A DNA stretch of 63,539 nucleotides from Winogradskya humida (GTDB lineage: Bacteria > Actinomycetota > Actinomycetes > Mycobacteriales > Micromonosporaceae). Where the stretch lies: assembly GCF_016862215.1 (NCBI RefSeq), contig NZ_BOMN01000077.1:1-63539 (forward strand), in the 5' to 3' direction. A program made the position numbers and the translations under genes. This document shows, piece by piece, positions 25,680 through 35,777 of this stretch. Position 1 is the stretch's first letter, and each line of letters opens with the position of its first letter. Under the pieces are notes generated by a model. The model was not told where the DNA came from. It searched no databases and saw only the letters and a program-made list of their open reading frames with translations.

Positions 25680-25710
25680 ACCGGTCCCCGGCGAAGTAGC
25701 CGGGGCCGGT
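25680..25710 (+). terminator. Intercistronic hairpin between glgE and treS
   Basis: CCCCGGC (25685-25691) pairs with GCCGGGG (25699-25705), extended by ACCGG/CCGGT with one bulged T; the loop is about 7 nt. No T-tract. It may attenuate transcription or stabilise the glgE message, giving unequal expression of glgE and the downstream genes. Confidence 0.5.
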
Positions 25711-25771
25711 ATTGAGCGCGCCGGCGGCGTACGCGATTCAGTTCCTGCGGGGTGGGGTAGGTGAACGTCTG

Positions 25772-27543
<1,772 letters not shown>

Positions 27544-27547
<4 letters not shown>

Positions 27548-28854
27548 CGCTGCCCTTCGCCGAATGGCTCCCCCAGCAACGCTGGTACGCGGGCCGTAAC
27601 CGGACTCTGGCCTCCGCCGTGCCATCCTCAAGCACCCCGCTGCGCGAGGACCTGGACCTGGTGCTGGTCGACGCCACCTACACCGACGGCAGCTCCGAGC
27701 GTTACCAGATCCTGGTCGCGTGGGACAACGGCCCGATCTCGGAGTACAGCACCGTCGCCACGATCGGCACGGACGACGACCGTACGGGCTACGACGCCCT
27801 CTACGACCCGGACGCCGCGCGTTTCCTGCTCGGCCTGGTCGACTCGTCGGCCACCGCGGGCAACCTGATCTTCACCAGGGAGCCGGATGTCGAGCTGCCG
27901 CTGCACGCCGCGCCCCGGGTCTTCGACGCCGAGCAGAGCAACACCAGCGTGATCTTCGAGCAGGAGGCCATCCTCAAGGTCTTCCGCCGGGTCGAGTCCG
28001 GGATCAACCCCGACATCGAGCTCAACCGGGTGCTGGGCCGCGCCGGGAACCCGCACGTGGCACGGCTGCTCGGCTCGTTCGAGGTGACCACCGACTCGGG
28101 CCCGTGCCCGCTCGGCATGGTCACGGCGTATGCGGCCAACTCGGCCGAGGGCTGGGCCATGGCCACCGCCAGCGCCCGTGACCTGTTCGCCGACGCCGAA
28201 CTGCGCGCCGACGAGGTGGGCGGCGACTTCGCGGGCGAGTCCTACCGGCTCGGCGAGGCCGTCGCGACGGTGCACAAGACCCTCGCCGACGAGCTGGGCA
28301 GCGGCCCGTCGCCGTTCCCGGTCGACGTCGTGATCGGACGGCTCACCTCGGCCGCGGCGTCCGTGCCCGAGCTGCGCGACGCCGTCCCCGTGATCGAGGA
28401 GCGTTTCCGCAAGCTCACCGGCGAGCCGGTCACCGTCCAGCGGGTCCACGGTGACCTGCACCTGGGTCAGGTGTTGCGCACGCCCGAGGCGTGGCTGCTC
28501 ATCGACTTCGAGGGCGAGCCCGGCCAGCCCCTGGAGGAGCGCCGGCTGCCGGACTCCCCGCTGCGCGACGTCGCCGGTGTGCTGCGCAGTTACGAATACG
28601 CCGCCTACCAGTTGCTCGTCGACCAGGCCGACGACGAGCACCTCTCCGCCCGCGCCCGCGAGTGGGTCGACCGCAACCGGGCGTCCTTCTGCGAGGGCTA
28701 CGCCGCCGCCTCGGGTACCGACCCCCGGGAACAGGCCGCGCTGCTCGCCGCCTACGAGCTGGACAAGGCGGTCTACGAGGCCGCGTACGAAGCGCGGCAC
28801 CGGCCCGGATGGCTGCGCATCCCGCTGCGGTCCATCGCCCGCCTCGTCGGCTGA
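27544..28854 (+). CDS. mak: Maltokinase
   Basis: Predicted 436-aa kinase making maltose-1-phosphate from maltose and ATP, the donor for GlgE. MTLPFAEWLPQQRWYAGRNRTL is the standard N-terminal cap. The aminoglycoside-phosphotransferase-like core has IFEQEAILKVFRRV (phosphate-binding Lys), VTVQRVHGDLHLGQVLRT (catalytic loop) and LLIDFEGEPG (magnesium Asp). C-terminal helices end YEARHRPGWLRIPLRSIARL. It is a separate gene, not fused to treS as in some species. 33 bp upstream of glgB. Confidence 0.96.
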
Positions 28855-28887
28855 CCCCGCCACACCCACCCCCGGAGGAACGCACCG

Positions 28888-31050
28888 ATGATAGGAAAGA
28901 CCGCATCCACGCCGTCCATGGCCGGGGACGAGCGCTTCCTGGCGGCCGTCGTCTCGGGCAACACCCATGACCCGCACGCGCTGCTCGGCGCACATCCCAC
29001 GGGCAGCGGCAGCACGATCATCCGCACGATGCGCAAGGGCGCCAAGACGGCCGCCGTCGTGCTGGACGACGAGCGCACGGAGATGACCCAGGTGCACCCC
29101 GACGGCATCTTCGCCGTCGAGGTGCCGGGGACCGTGCTTGACTACCGCATCGACGCCGACGGCACCGTCGACGACGACCCGTACCGTCACCTGCCGACCC
29201 TCGGCGAGCTCGACCTGCACCTCATCGGTGAGGGCCGGCACGAGAAGCTGTGGACCGTCCTCGGCGCCCACCCCCGCGGCACCGGTGTCGCCTTCGCCGT
29301 CTGGGCGCCCGGCGCCCGCGGTGTGCAGGTCATCGGCGACTTCACCGGCTGGGGCCCCTACGACGGCTGGCCGATGCGCTCGCTCGGCAGCACCGGCGTC
29401 TGGGAGCTCTTCGTCCCGGGCGCGGCCGCCGGGGCCAAGTACAAGTACAAGATCCTCGGGCAGGACGGTGTCTGGCGCGAGAAGGCCGACCCCCTCGCCC
29501 AGCACACCGAGGTGCCGCCGGCCACGGCGTCGGTCGTCTACGAATCCTCGTACGACTGGCAGGACACCGACTGGATGACGACCCGGGCCACGAAGCAGTG
29601 GCACCAGGAGCCCATGAGCGCGTACGAGGTGCACCTCGGCTCGTGGCGCCCCGGCCTGTCCTACGTCGAGCTCGCCGAGCAGCTCGTCGATTACGTCATC
29701 GACACCGGCTTCACCCACGTCGAGCTGATGCCCGTCATGGAGCACCCGTTCGGCGGCTCGTGGGGTTACCAGGTCACCGGCTACTACGCCCCGACCTCGC
29801 GCTTCGGCAGCCCCGACGAATTCCGCTACCTCGTCGACAAGCTGCACCAGGCCGACATCGGCGTGATCCTCGACTGGGTCCCCGCCCACTTCCCCAAGGA
29901 CGAGTTCGCGCTCGCCCGTTTCGACAGCACCCCGCTCTACGAGCACGGCGACTGGCGCCGCGGCGAGCAGCCGGACTGGGGCACGTACGTCTTCGACTTC
30001 GGCCGCAAGGAGGTCAGGAACTTCCTGGTCGCCAACGCCCTCTACTGGTGCGAGGAGTTCCACGCCGACGGCCTGCGGGTCGACGCCGTTGCCTCGATGC
30101 TCTACCTGGACTACTCCCGCAAGGAAGGCGAGTGGGTCCCCAACCAGTACGGCGGCCGCGAGAACCTCGAAGCGATCAGCTTCCTGCAGGAGATGAACGC
30201 AACCGTCTACCGCAACAACCCCGGTGTGGTGACGATCGCCGAGGAGTCGACGGCGTGGCCGGGTGTCACCCGCCCCACCCACCTCGGTGGTCTCGGCTTC
30301 GGCTTCAAGTGGAACATGGGCTGGATGAACGACACCCTCTCCTACATGGAGAAGGAGCCCATCTACCGCCAGTGGCACCACCACCAGATGACCTTCGCCA
30401 CGGTCTACTCCTGGAGCGAGAACTACGTCCTGCCCATCAGCCACGACGAGGTCGTGCACGGCAAGGGCTCGCTGACCGGCAAGATGCCCGGTGACCAGTG
30501 GCAGAAGCTCGCGAACACGCGCGCCCTGCTCGGTTTCATGTGGGCCTTCACCGGCAAGCAGCTGCTCTTCATGGGCGCCGAGATGGGCGACGAGCAGGAG
30601 TGGAGCGAGTCCCGCGGCCTCAACTGGGACCTGATCGCCGACGAGAACCGCGGCGGCGGCATCCACCGGCTGGTCAAGGACCTGAACCGCGCCTACCGCG
30701 ACACCCCGGCGCTGTGGACCCAGGACACGAGCCCGAGCGGTTTCCGCTGGATCACCTCGGAGGACTCCCAGCACAACACGTTCTCCTTCCTGCGCTTCGC
30801 GCCGAACGGTGACGCCTTCGCCTGTGTGGTCAACTTCTCCGCGGTCCCGCACGAGGGTTACCGCATCGGGCTCTCCCGCGCCGGAGTCTGGCGCGAGGTG
30901 GTCAACACGGACAGCAGCCTTTACGGCGGCTCGGGTGTGGGCAACCTCGGCGAGGTCCACGCCGAGGAGATCCCCTGGCACGGCCTGAACGCCTCGGCAT
31001 CCCTGCGCGTCCCGCCGCTCGGCGCGGTCTGGCTGCGTTACGAGGGCTGA
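28888..31050 (+). CDS. glgB: 1,4-alpha-glucan branching enzyme
   Basis: Predicted 720-aa GH13_9 enzyme that adds alpha-1,6 branches to the glucan made by GlgE. An N1 domain (about 15-110) precedes the CBM48 domain (GTGVAFAVWAPGARGVQVIGDFTGW). Barrel motifs are VPAHFPKDEFALARFD, GLRVDAVASMLYLDY (nucleophile Asp), TIAEESTAWPGVT (acid/base Glu) and LPISHDEVVHGKGSL. Full family length. GGAGG at 8 bp precedes the ATG. Last gene of the cluster; a long GC stem follows. Confidence 0.97.
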   Translation: MIGKTASTPSMAGDERFLAAVVSGNTHDPHALLGAHPTGSGSTIIRTMRKGAKTAAVVLDDERTEMTQVHPDGIFAVEVPGTVLDYRIDADGTVDDDPYRHLPTLGELDLHLIGEGRHEKLWTVLGAHPRGTGVAFAVWAPGARGVQVIGDFTGWGPYDGWPMRSLGSTGVWELFVPGAAAGAKYKYKILGQDGVWREKADPLAQHTEVPPATASVVYESSYDWQDTDWMTTRATKQWHQEPMSAYEVHLGSWRPGLSYVELAEQLVDYVIDTGFTHVELMPVMEHPFGGSWGYQVTGYYAPTSRFGSPDEFRYLVDKLHQADIGVILDWVPAHFPKDEFALARFDSTPLYEHGDWRRGEQPDWGTYVFDFGRKEVRNFLVANALYWCEEFHADGLRVDAVASMLYLDYSRKEGEWVPNQYGGRENLEAISFLQEMNATVYRNNPGVVTIAEESTAWPGVTRPTHLGGLGFGFKWNMGWMNDTLSYMEKEPIYRQWHHHQMTFATVYSWSENYVLPISHDEVVHGKGSLTGKMPGDQWQKLANTRALLGFMWAFTGKQLLFMGAEMGDEQEWSESRGLNWDLIADENRGGGIHRLVKDLNRAYRDTPALWTQDTSPSGFRWITSEDSQHNTFSFLRFAPNGDAFACVVNFSAVPHEGYRIGLSRAGVWREVVNTDSSLYGGSGVGNLGEVHAEEIPWHGLNASASLRVPPLGAVWLRYEG

Positions 31051-31063
31051 CGCTCGTCACCCA

Positions 31064-31097
31064 CGGACGGGCATCTCCCCACGGAGGTGCCCGTCCG
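31064..31097. terminator. Bidirectional hairpin terminator
   Basis: CGGACGGGCA (31064-31073) pairs with TGCCCGTCCG (31088-31097) around a 14-nt loop. It lies between the convergent stops of glgB and the peptidase E-like gene and can end both. No T-tract. Confidence 0.75.
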
Positions 31098-31102
31098 CCG
31101 TG

Positions 31103-31759
31103 TCACCCGAACTTCGTCCATTCCCCTTCGGAGATCACCTCAACGGAACCGTCGACAACCTTGATGGCCGTCTGCTCGTCGATGGCGTAGGCCGGCCCGC
31201 CGATCTCGGCGGCCCACCGCTGCGCGTCAGCCGGGGTGTTCTCAGGGAACGCGTTCAGGTGCGGGAAGATCGAGAAGCCGACGACTCCCAGGGTGCGGTC
31301 GTCCGGCGCGGACGGCCACTTGACGAATTCCGTGCCGATCCGGGGCGTCATCACCATGCTCCCGGCGCTCACTCCCACCCAGACCTTGCCGGTCAGCGAG
31401 GGCAGCAGCCCGGCCAGCCCGGACTCCCGCATCCAATGGCTCAGATACGTCGCGTCGCCACCGTCGACCAGGAGCACGTCGGCCTCCCGGACCCACGGGA
31501 CCCATCGCTCCGCGCCGATGGTGGGCAGCGCCGTCAGCTCGAGGACACCGAGCGACGCCCAGCCGAGGCTGGTCAGGTGCCGCGAATCGGGGTCCGCCAC
31601 GAAGCCCCGCACCGAGGACGGACCGCACTTCGGGTGACCCCACTGCGCTGTCGGGACGCAGAGGGCATGGCATTCAGCGATCGGCTTACCGAGCAGCTGC
31701 ACGAGCGCCGCGTTGATGCTCGGGTTCGTGACGCCACCCGAGGTGAGCAGAAGCTTCAT
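31103..31759 (-). CDS. Peptidase E-like (S51 family) protein
   Basis: Predicted 218-aa class I glutamine-amidotransferase-fold hydrolase. MKLLLTSGGVTNPSI begins the fold, ADVLLVDGGDATYLSHWM precedes the nucleophile elbow, and VWVGVSAGSMVMTP holds the catalytic Ser. GVVGFSIFPHLNAFP carries the His-containing region. Family members cleave Asp-X dipeptides or act on related substrates; substrate unknown here. GGGGAGA lies before ATG 31759. Divergent from the VOC gene; the shared spacer holds two DnaA boxes. Confidence 0.85.
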   Translation of the reverse strand: MKLLLTSGGVTNPSINAALVQLLGKPIAECHALCVPTAQWGHPKCGPSSVRGFVADPDSRHLTSLGWASLGVLELTALPTIGAERWVPWVREADVLLVDGGDATYLSHWMRESGLAGLLPSLTGKVWVGVSAGSMVMTPRIGTEFVKWPSAPDDRTLGVVGFSIFPHLNAFPENTPADAQRWAAEIGGPAYAIDEQTAIKVVDGSVEVISEGEWTKFG

Positions 31760-31839
31760 GGTGTCTCCCCGTTCGCGCTTTCGGACGTGGACGCCATTCA
31801 AAACCGGCCGGGCTGCGCCTGTCCAGCTCGAAAACCGAG

Positions 31840-31883
31840 CCTGTGGACAAGTCGCTGTCACCCGTCCGTGCGTTGTCCACAGG
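31840..31883. promoter_or_regulatory. Inverted pair of perfect DnaA boxes
   Basis: TGTGGACAA at 31842-31850 and TTGTCCACA at 31873-31881 are exact copies, in opposite orientation, of the high-GC actinomycete DnaA box. Symmetry extends to 11-bp arms (CCTGTGGACAA / TTGTCCACAGG) with 22 bp between them. Located in the divergent promoter region of the peptidase E-like and VOC genes, where DnaA could repress, activate or be titrated. Confidence 0.7.
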
Positions 31884-31947
31884 CATCCCACGACCGGTGG
31901 CCATCAGCGCTATCGTGCGATTGTTCCCGACGGCAAAGGAGCCGATC

Positions 31948-32364
31948 ATGCCCGTACGCCTCAACCCGTACATCGCTTTCGCCGACGGCAAGGCCCGCGC
32001 CGCGATGGAGTTCTACCACTCGGTCTTCGGCGGCAAGCTCGACATCAGCACGTTCGGCGAGTTCGGTGCGCCCGACCCGGCCCTCGCCGACAAGGTCATG
32101 CACGGCATGCTCGTCAACGACGACGACTTCACCCTGATGGGCGCGGACAGCCCGCCCGGTATGGAGCACGTCCCCGGCAACAACATCGCCGTCAGCCTCA
32201 GCGGCGACGACGCGGGCAAGCTGCGCGGCTACTGGGAGAAGATCTCCGACGGCGGCACGGTCACCCTGCCGCTGGAGAAGCAGATGTGGGGCGACGAGTT
32301 CGGCACCTGCAAGGACAGGTTCGGCATCGAATGGATGGTCAACATCGCCGGCGTCCAGGCCTGA
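31948..32364 (+). CDS. VOC / PhnB-like glyoxalase-fold protein
   Basis: Predicted 138-aa protein of the vicinal oxygen chelate superfamily, PhnB-like branch: VRLNPYIAFADGKARAAMEFYHSVFGGKLD at the start, HGMLVNDDDFTLMGAD in the middle, and GYWEKISDGGTVTLPLEKQMWGDEFGTCKDRFGIEWMVNI at the end. The family's ligand-binding role is unknown. AAAGGAG lies 7 bp before the ATG. Single gene. Confidence 0.92.
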   Translation: MPVRLNPYIAFADGKARAAMEFYHSVFGGKLDISTFGEFGAPDPALADKVMHGMLVNDDDFTLMGADSPPGMEHVPGNNIAVSLSGDDAGKLRGYWEKISDGGTVTLPLEKQMWGDEFGTCKDRFGIEWMVNIAGVQA

Positions 32365-32414
32365 CCCCGGCCCCGCGCGGCGAAACACGGCGGCGGGTGG
32401 GGCGGCGATGTTGT

Positions 32415-32420
32415 TAGGGT
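32415..32420 (+). promoter_or_regulatory. -10 box of a leaderless GNAT gene
   Basis: TAGGGT ends 6 bp before ATG 32427, with no ribosome site between. The same hexamer and spacing precede the opposite GNAT gene at 33663. Confidence 0.55.
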
Positions 32421-32426
32421 CCTGCG

Positions 32427-32921
32427 ATGCCCCACCTGCAGCGGCTCAGAGCTGACCATGCCGATGCGCTGATGCGGTTCGAGCGCGAGAACCGCGAGTT
32501 CTTCGCCCGGTCCATCCCGGATCGCGGCGACAGCTACTTCGCCGAGTTCGCCGCCCGGCATGCCGCGCTGCTCGACGAGCAGGACACGGGGGTCTGCCAC
32601 TTCCACGTTCTGGTCGACGACACCGGCACGGTGCTCGGACGGTTCAACCTGATCGACGTCGAGGACGGGCAGGCGGTGCTGGGGTTCCGGGTGGCCGAGC
32701 GCGCAACCGGGCGCGGCACCGCGACCCACGGCGTGGGCAGAATTCTCGTGGCCGCCCGCGACGACTACGGGCTGCGACGGCTGGTCGCCGACGCTGCGCT
32801 GGACAACGCCGGCTCGCGCGCCGTTTTGCGCAAGACCGGCTTCGTGCCGACCGGGGAGGAGGTCATGCTCAACGGACGTCCCGGCCTACGGCACGTCCGC
32901 GACCTGAATACGCATCCCTGA
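32427..32921 (+). CDS. GNAT N-acetyltransferase
   Basis: Predicted 164-aa acetyl-CoA-dependent acetyltransferase of the RimJ/RimL-like branch. AVLGFRVAERATGRGTATHGVGRILVAA holds the motif A pyrophosphate loop (degenerate ATGRGTA), and LRRLVADAALDNAGSRAVLRKTGFVPTGE is motif B with the typical N-x-x-S. Substrate unknown. The last codons (LNTHP) and the stop are the first two units of a 14-bp repeat array. Confidence 0.88.
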   Translation: MPHLQRLRADHADALMRFERENREFFARSIPDRGDSYFAEFAARHAALLDEQDTGVCHFHVLVDDTGTVLGRFNLIDVEDGQAVLGFRVAERATGRGTATHGVGRILVAARDDYGLRRLVADAALDNAGSRAVLRKTGFVPTGEEVMLNGRPGLRHVRDLNTHP

Positions 32922-32987
32922 ACACGCGGCCCTGAATACGCATCCCTGAATACGCGGCCTTGAACGCGCAGCCCTGAAACCGGCCAC
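32904..32987. repeat. 14-bp array beginning in the C-terminal codons of a GNAT gene
   Basis: Six 14-bp units of the form CTGAATACGCATCC start at 32904. Unit 1 encodes part of LNTHP, and the TGA of unit 2 is the stop. Each unit carries TGA, and because 14 is not a multiple of 3 the copies place stops in all three frames. Confidence 0.9.
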
Positions 32988-33021
32988 CGGAAACGCCGCC
33001 GGCCGTCGAACGGGCTGACAG

Positions 33022-33127
33022 CCGTCAGTAGCCCGCTAGGCCGTCAGGAAGGCCCGCCGACCGTCAGAACGCACCGTTGGCCGTCAGAACGCACCGTTGG
33101 CCGTCAGAACGCATCGCCGGCCGTCAG
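33022..33127. repeat. 20-bp array ending in the stop codon of the opposite GNAT gene
   Basis: GGCCGTCAGAACGCACCGTT-type units of about 20 bp, with GCCGTCA at 33021, 33040, 33060, 33080, 33100 and 33120. On the minus strand every copy reads TGACGGC. The one at 33126-33124 is the stop of the leftward GNAT gene. Unrelated in sequence to the adjacent 14-bp array. Confidence 0.88.
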
Positions 33128-33663
33128 GAGCGGCTGAGCCAGTCGCCGGCGAGCAGTCCGAACAGCAGATCATCCGTCCACTCGTTCTTGATCCAGGTGT
33201 GCTGGCGGCGCAGCCCCTCCTGCGTGAACCCCAGGCGCTGCAACAGTTTTGCCGAGGAGAGGTTGCGGGCGTCGCACTCCGCCGAGACCTTGTGCAGGCC
33301 TTGGATCTTGAACAGGTGGTCGAGGATCGCGCGGACGGCTTCCGTGGCGTAGCCGTGGCCCTGCTGGACGGGTGCGAGGGTGTAGCCGATCTCGGCCTGT
33401 TTCAGGTTGTCGGCCAGATTGACGCCGACATCGCCGATCAGGGTCTTCGCGGAGGCCAGTTCTACCGCCCACTGGAACCAGCCCGGCATCGCGGGGTCGG
33501 CCGCGACCATGGTCTGAACGGAGTAGCGGGCCTTGTCCAGCGAGTACGGCGAGTTCCAGGACTGGTAGCGCGCGACCTCCGGCTCCGACCGGTAGGCCGC
33601 CAGCACGGCGGCGTCGTCTTCCCGGAAGCGTCGCAGCACCAGCCGCTCAGTCTCGATCACCAC
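33124..33663 (-). CDS. GNAT N-acetyltransferase (RimJ/RimL-like)
   Basis: Predicted 179-aa protein: VIETERLVLRRFREDDAAVLAAYRSEPEVARYQSW is the typical RimJ-type N-terminus; IGYTLAPVQQGHGYATEAVRAILDHLF is motif A with the acetyl-CoA loop QQGHGYA; ECDARNLSSAKLLQRLGFTQEGLRR is motif B. Such enzymes acetylate protein N-termini or small amines. GTG 33663 starts 6 bp after TAGGGT, so it looks leaderless. Convergent with the other GNAT gene, with repeat arrays filling the 200 bp between. Confidence 0.92.
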   Translation of the reverse strand: MVIETERLVLRRFREDDAAVLAAYRSEPEVARYQSWNSPYSLDKARYSVQTMVAADPAMPGWFQWAVELASAKTLIGDVGVNLADNLKQAEIGYTLAPVQQGHGYATEAVRAILDHLFKIQGLHKVSAECDARNLSSAKLLQRLGFTQEGLRRQHTWIKNEWTDDLLFGLLAGDWLSRS

Positions 33664-33669
33664 CCACCG

Positions 33670-33675
33670 ACCCTA
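33670..33675 (-). promoter_or_regulatory. -10 box of the leaderless leftward GNAT gene
   Basis: TAGGGT (33675-33670, minus strand) lies 6 bp before GTG 33663. Confidence 0.5.
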
Positions 33676-33686
33676 CGTCCCGGCCC

Positions 33687-33840
33687 CACACCCGAAGGCA
33701 CCCGGCCCCACACCCGGAGACATCCGGCCGCACACCCGGAGACATCCGGCCCCACACCCGTAAGTACCCGGCCGCACACCCGGAGACATCCGGCCGCACA
33801 CCCGGAGACATCCGGCCGCACACCCGGCCCGGCACCGCGC
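33687..33840. repeat. 22-bp tandem repeat array
   Basis: About seven units with a strict 22-bp period, starts at 33731, 33753, 33775, 33797 and 33819 plus flanking degenerate copies. Each begins CACACCCGGAG and continues ACATCCGGCC. It lies between the leftward PP2C gene and the leftward GNAT promoter and has no coding frame. Confidence 0.92.
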
Positions 33841-33897
33841 GACACCCGCCCGGCGTCCAGAAAGGGGAAGGGGAAAGCCCCTCCTGGAAAAACGGTG

Positions 33898-34617
33898 TCA
33901 GGCCTCTTCGACGTCGGCGACGATGACCGTGACGTTGTCGGGGGCACCAGCTTCCAGGGTGCGGGCTATCAGCTCCGCGGCGCAGACCTGCCGGTCCGGG
34001 AAGGACCGCAGCGTGGCCGCGATCACCTCGTCGTCGACGTAATCGCTGAGGCCGTCGCTGTTGAGCAGGAACCTGTCGCCGGCCTTGACGGGGACCATCC
34101 GGCCGGCGGGGCGGAACGGGCCGCCCTGCACCGCCTGGGTGACCAGGGCCCGCTGCGGGTGGCGGCGGGCGTCGTCCGGGGAGAGGACACCCTGGTCGAC
34201 GAGCGCCTGGACGTACGTGTCGTCCTTGGTGATCTGGGTGAGGACGCCGTCGCGCAGCAGGTAGCAGCGGGAGTCGCCGACGTTGAGGGCCGCGGCGCGA
34301 TCTCCGGCGAGCATCAGGGACGTCACCGTCGTACCCATGCCGTCGCGGGCGTCGTCGTCCTTGACCGCCGCCTCGATCCGCTCGTTGGCGGTGGTCAGGG
34401 CCGCGATCAGGTCCTGCAGCGGCTCGCCGGTGTCCGGCAGGTCGTCGACGACCGAGACCGCGGTCACCAGGATCTCGCTGGCCAGTTCGCCGGCGGGCAG
34501 GCCGCCCATGCCGTCCGCGACGACGAGGAGCCTGCCGCCCACGAAGACCGCGTCCTCGTTGTTGGAGCGGACCAGTCCCTGGTCGGAGGCGGCGACCGCC
34601 CGTAGCACGAAGCTCAT
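33898..34617 (-). CDS. PP2C-family Ser/Thr protein phosphatase
   Basis: Predicted 239-aa soluble metal-dependent phosphatase, only the catalytic domain. AASDQGLVRSNNEDAVF (metal Asp), LLVVADGMGGLPAGELAS, GMGTTVTSLML, ALNVGDSRCYLLRDG, LLNSDGLSDYVDD and APDNVTVIVADVEEA match PP2C motifs 1-11. It should oppose Ser/Thr kinases such as the two receptor kinases in this window, though they are not adjacent. ATG 34617 is the family-like start. Divergent from the LuxR regulator across a palindrome-rich 64-bp spacer. Confidence 0.94.
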   Translation of the reverse strand: MSFVLRAVAASDQGLVRSNNEDAVFVGGRLLVVADGMGGLPAGELASEILVTAVSVVDDLPDTGEPLQDLIAALTTANERIEAAVKDDDARDGMGTTVTSLMLAGDRAAALNVGDSRCYLLRDGVLTQITKDDTYVQALVDQGVLSPDDARRHPQRALVTQAVQGGPFRPAGRMVPVKAGDRFLLNSDGLSDYVDDEVIAATLRSFPDRQVCAAELIARTLEAGAPDNVTVIVADVEEA

Positions 34618-34651
34618 GTCACAACCCTGCCAAAGGGCGGGAGAGAAGTCT

Positions 34652-34670
34652 GTAGTACGTACTACGTAGT
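34652..34670. promoter_or_regulatory. Two overlapping palindromes between PP2C and LuxR-type genes
   Basis: GTAGTACGTACTAC (34652-34665) and ACTACGTAGT (34661-34670) are perfect palindromes sharing ACTAC. The second runs into TAGTGT, a possible -10 for the LuxR-type gene. A likely operator for the regulator itself, controlling both divergent genes. Confidence 0.6.
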
Positions 34671-34681
34671 GTTGGGTGGTG

Positions 34682-35692
34682 ATGCCGGTACCGATGGTGG
34701 GTCGCGCGGAGGCCCTCGAGGAGCTGCGGCGTGCCTGGGAGCAGGCCCTCAGCCGGGGCCGGTGCGTGCCCGCCGTGGTCACGGGGCTGCCGGGGACGGG
34801 CAAGAGCACGCTCGCCGCCGCGGCCGTGCAGGTCACGACGCCCGAGGTGACGCTCTTCGGCTCGGCGAGGCTGCATTCTCCCGCTCCTTACGACTGGTTG
34901 GCCGCGGTGCTGGCCGGTCAGGGCCCGCTTCCGCGGCTTCCGGTGCCGCCGCAGGCGCTGGCGTGGCTCGCCCAGGATCCGGATGTCCCCCGGGAGCGTT
35001 ACACACCGGACGCGCTCCTGCGCCTTGCCGTCACCACGGTTCGCGCCCTGGTGGGCGGTCGCCCGAGCGTACTCATGGTCGAAGATCTTCATGCACTTGA
35101 CCCCGCGAGTCTGAACCTGATCGCCGAGCTGGCGGGCGCAGAGCTTCCCGCGCTGCTGCTGATCACGTCGCGGCCCCCGGATGCGGCGGTCAATCCCCAG
35201 CTCGCGGTGCGCACGCTCGAACGGCTTGCGGGGGCACCCGGGGCCGTGCGGCGCCATCTGGGTGCCCTGACCGCCGGCCACGTCGGTCACATTCTCGACC
35301 ATGTGTACGCGCAGAGCACGCCCTGTGCCGACGTCAGCGAGGCGGTCTGGCGGCGGACCGGGGGAAATCCCTATCGCCTGACCGAGCTGCTCGCCGAAGC
35401 GGGTGATCTGAACGGGCTGACGGAGCTCCTCCAGCAGCCCGCGGGGCGCAGAGTGCGGCAGCGTCAGCCCGCGGAGCCCGCCCCGGGTGAGCTGACCACG
35501 CGGGAGCGGGAGGTGCTCGGGTGCCTGGCTGAAGGCATGACGAATAAGCAGATAGCGCGAACGCTCGGCATCTCTGTGCGTACGGTCACGGTGCACGTGT
35601 CCAACCTGCTGCGCAAGACCGGCGCGTCCTCGCGTACCGAAGCAGCGATCTGGGCAGTTCAAAGCGATGTGAGAGCGACCGCGGCACCATGA
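34682..35692 (+). CDS. LuxR-family regulator with AAA ATPase domain
   Basis: Predicted 336-aa transcription factor, far shorter than typical LAL regulators (about 900 aa). N-terminal P-loop ATPase: GLPGTGKSTLAAA (Walker A, about residue 40), VLMVEDLHALDP (Walker B), LLLITSRPP (sensor 1). C-terminal LuxR helix-turn-helix: LTTREREVLGCLAEGMTNKQIARTLGISVRTVTVHVSNLLRKTG. The tetratricopeptide-like middle of LAL proteins is missing. The start is uncertain between GTG 34676, GTG 34679 and ATG 34682. A 10-bp-stem hairpin overlaps its stop. Confidence 0.87.
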   Translation: MPVPMVGRAEALEELRRAWEQALSRGRCVPAVVTGLPGTGKSTLAAAAVQVTTPEVTLFGSARLHSPAPYDWLAAVLAGQGPLPRLPVPPQALAWLAQDPDVPRERYTPDALLRLAVTTVRALVGGRPSVLMVEDLHALDPASLNLIAELAGAELPALLLITSRPPDAAVNPQLAVRTLERLAGAPGAVRRHLGALTAGHVGHILDHVYAQSTPCADVSEAVWRRTGGNPYRLTELLAEAGDLNGLTELLQQPAGRRVRQRQPAEPAPGELTTREREVLGCLAEGMTNKQIARTLGISVRTVTVHVSNLLRKTGASSRTEAAIWAVQSDVRATAAP

Positions 35693-35718
35693 TCACCGCG
35701 CCCGGCCGGGTGATCATG
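35688..35718 (+). terminator. Hairpin overlapping the stop of the LuxR-type gene
   Basis: CATGATCACC (35688-35697) pairs with GGTGATCATG (35709-35718) around an 11-nt loop. The TGA stop is inside the left arm. No T-tract. It could end transcription before the tex promoter or serve as an operator. Confidence 0.55.
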
Positions 35719-35764
35719 CAGCCCGGAAACGCGGGGCGCCGCGACAAGTGTCAGACCCCTCCGA

Positions 35765-35770
35765 CACAAT
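35765..35770 (+). promoter_or_regulatory. tex: -10 box of leaderless tex
   Basis: CACAAT ends 7 bp before GTG 35778, the start that matches the usual Tex N-terminus. Confidence 0.45.
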
Positions 35771-35777
35771 CGGTGCC

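Noticed and set aside
31840..31883. Intrinsic terminator or riboswitch stem
   Set aside because: The arms are exact DnaA boxes, the 22-nt loop is long, and the site lies between divergent promoters, where a terminator is not expected.
33687..33840. CRISPR-like regular repeats
   Set aside because: The 22-bp units are contiguous with no unique spacers, and no cas genes are near. It is a minisatellite.
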